Of a stretch of DNA of 64,000 bases, positions 62,615 to 64,000 are shown piece by piece. The notes beneath the pieces were generated by a model, which did no database searches, was not told the DNA's origin, and worked only from the letters and a program-made list of their open reading frames with translations. Source of the DNA: Doryteuthis pealeii (taxonomy: Eukaryota; Mollusca; Cephalopoda; Myopsida; Loliginidae). The stretch's first letter is position 1. Every line of letters begins with the position of its first letter. The position numbers were made by a program, and so were the translations under genes. The stretch is from assembly GCA_023376005.1 (NCBI GenBank), contig CM042142.1, positions 51,100,611 to 51,164,610 on the forward strand, read 5' to 3'.

Positions 62615-63140
62615 TGTTACATAATTTTGGGTAGCATAAATTTGTTGACAAGACCCTGTAGTTAGTTTGAAATAGATTCGTTGGAGCTTAAAAGCGTAGG
62701 CGAGTAGATTTCCGTTGGATGACCTCAACTGACTCCTAGAGAGGCGCGAATCTCGCGCGTCATGAGATAAAACGTAACCAGTTAGAAATTCAAGTTTCAA
62801 CCTGAGAATTGACCGCAAAGTAGACGTGCCACTGCGGAGGTTGATTCTCCCGCGCGGCGAAAAAGAATGGGTTAAATAAATCTTGATCAATAAATAAGTC
62901 TTGTGAGTTAATTAATTGTATGACTAAAAGTTAGCCCTTAGAAGAAGCCCCTTGTAGAAGATAGAAGACGAAAGATGATGACCAGCCAAAGAAGAAGAAG
63001 CAAGAAGAAATAAAAGAACAAGTAAGTTCTAAAATCTCTCTCTCTCTCTTCTCTCTTCTCTCTCTTCTCTTCTCTCTTCTCACTCTCTTTTCACCCAAGT
63101 CTCCTCTCTCGATTGTATACCCGATGTTGGCTATACAACA
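62615..63140 (+). mobile_element. LTR in the duplicate
   Basis: Counterpart of 40434-40974, again with CTAG on both sides. The GAA and CT runs differ in length. Confidence 0.6.
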
Positions 63141-63422
63141 CTAGTTCTTTGTTCAACAAATTTTATCAGATTTTTGCTGAATATAGCTCATTTTCATTCT
63201 TGCACAGTTTGCAGTTTATATAGCTTGGGATTTTTTTCACAATCTCCCATTTTTTAATGTTTTCTTTTTTACGCCATTACGTCTTTTATATGCCATACAT
63301 GTTTTGATGCAGTAGTACTGTAGGAACATTCGGCATTGTTGAGGCGGTGGTGAATATATATATATATATATATATATATACTATATATATATATATATAT
63401 ATAATATATATATATATTAACT

Positions 63423-63747
63423 CTCTCGGATTCTCGGCGCATGAGGGTTCATACATACAATGAACACCCACACTGTGATTTGTTTATAGTGGTGAAGGCT
63501 TGTGTTTGGACCATCCACACTTTTTGGCACAGTCGATAGGAAAGAGTTGGTGCATTAAGGGTTGCCACAACCCAATCAACGACCGACCTAGAATTTGAAT
63601 TCAGAGTTATCCTCTCCTAGACTGGTTACCTACCCAAGGCTGAAGAGCCCAGTTTGCCTACTATTTAACCCATAGCTGAGGGAGAATATATGGATTCATA
63701 CCTTTCCCAAGGGTATTAGCGCTATGTGAAATGCCAACAGCTTCGTC

Positions 63748-63750
<3 letters not shown>
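63423..63750 (-). mobile_element. SINE-A long subtype, headless, in the duplicate
   Basis: Counterpart of 41251-41590 with the same truncation at GACGAAGCTGTTGGC. Confidence 0.75.
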
Positions 63751-63791
<41 letters not shown>

Positions 63792-64000
63792 TGTGCGCGC
63801 GCGGGTGTGTGTGAGAGACCAGGGACAGAGAGACAGAGGGGAGGGGAGAGATTTGGTGTGTCAAAAGATAAACAATTTTTTAAGAGGAGAACATTTTAAC
63901 TTTGCCTACCTACCTTTCCCCAACAGCTGTACAAAATTTTCTTATTATTTTTAAAACATATATGTAGGATATTTCAAAAGTTCACTAGAACTCATTCTAT

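Larger units (their letters stand above)
59001..64000 (+). repeat. Second copy of 37.4-41.8 kb, rich in small indels
   Basis: From AAATCCCGGAACACTA to the last base the order of elements repeats 37426-41834: GGTT end, shuffled LINE-R scrap, mariner-like remnant with SINE-A, CA runs, CT array, mariner termini, Tc1-like remnant, LTR, SINE-A long. Single-base insertions and deletions are far more frequent than expected for simple substitution decay. It is longer by about 0.6 kb, mostly through the insert at 61237-61772. Confidence 0.9.

Overview
The window reads as intergenic or intronic DNA from a large, AT-rich, repeat-laden animal genome. A coleoid cephalopod (octopus-like mollusc) is the best guess. 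This rests on the mixture of several tRNA-derived SINE families, degraded non-LTR retrotransposons with simple-sequence tails, Helitron-like elements, mariner/Tc1 remnants, and very long TA, CA, CT and TAA microsatellites. No complete host gene is visible. Most open frames are read-through of microsatellites or shadows of broken transposons. Two short candidate exons near 28.5-29.1 kb are the only stretches I would test as host coding sequence.

Layout. 0-6 kb: a SINE carrying a hammerhead-like fold, a 1.1-kb GATA higher-order array, two Helitron-like copies (one split by a SINE), and a 1.4-kb degenerate minisatellite. 6-16 kb: a LINE 3' end, Helitron-like copies, long palindromes between TA tracts, a probable LTR, a telomere-like array inside an inverted repeat (13.0-13.3 kb), a patchwork of LINE fragments, and a 680-bp purine-only tract. 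16-25 kb: repeated pieces of one non-LTR retrotransposon (LINE-R) with CCHC knuckle, a restriction-like-endonuclease-type PD...D region and a TAA-type tail, interleaved with other repeats. 25-32 kb: a second inverted repeat enclosing TTAGGG-like repeats, a palindromic Penelope-like foldback, CT arrays, a fold-complete hammerhead, and a tandem array of mariner-type termini. 32-37 kb: a CA-rich minisatellite hosting two solo LTRs. 37-42 kb: DNA transposon remnants, a SINE and a solo LTR. 42-54 kb: foldbacks, Helitron-like copies, hammerhead-like motifs and the best hammerhead (51.69 kb) in a tRNA-derived SINE. 54-59 kb: LINE-R, Helitron-like and SINE copies. A 100-N gap lies at 58,901-59,000. 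59-64 kb: a second, indel-rich copy of 37.4-41.8 kb, carrying a GC-rich insert that looks foreign.

The parts do not form a pathway; they record layered transposition. The recurring theme is hammerhead-ribozyme architecture (CTGANGA box, stem II, GAAA, often a self-complementary stem III). It occurs both in tRNA-headed SINEs and in Penelope-like inverted repeats flanked by TA microsatellites. Family labels used below (SINE-A, SINE-B, SINE-H, LINE-R, LINE-T, HEL-1, HEL-2, GGTT element, CT-element) are local names for this window only.
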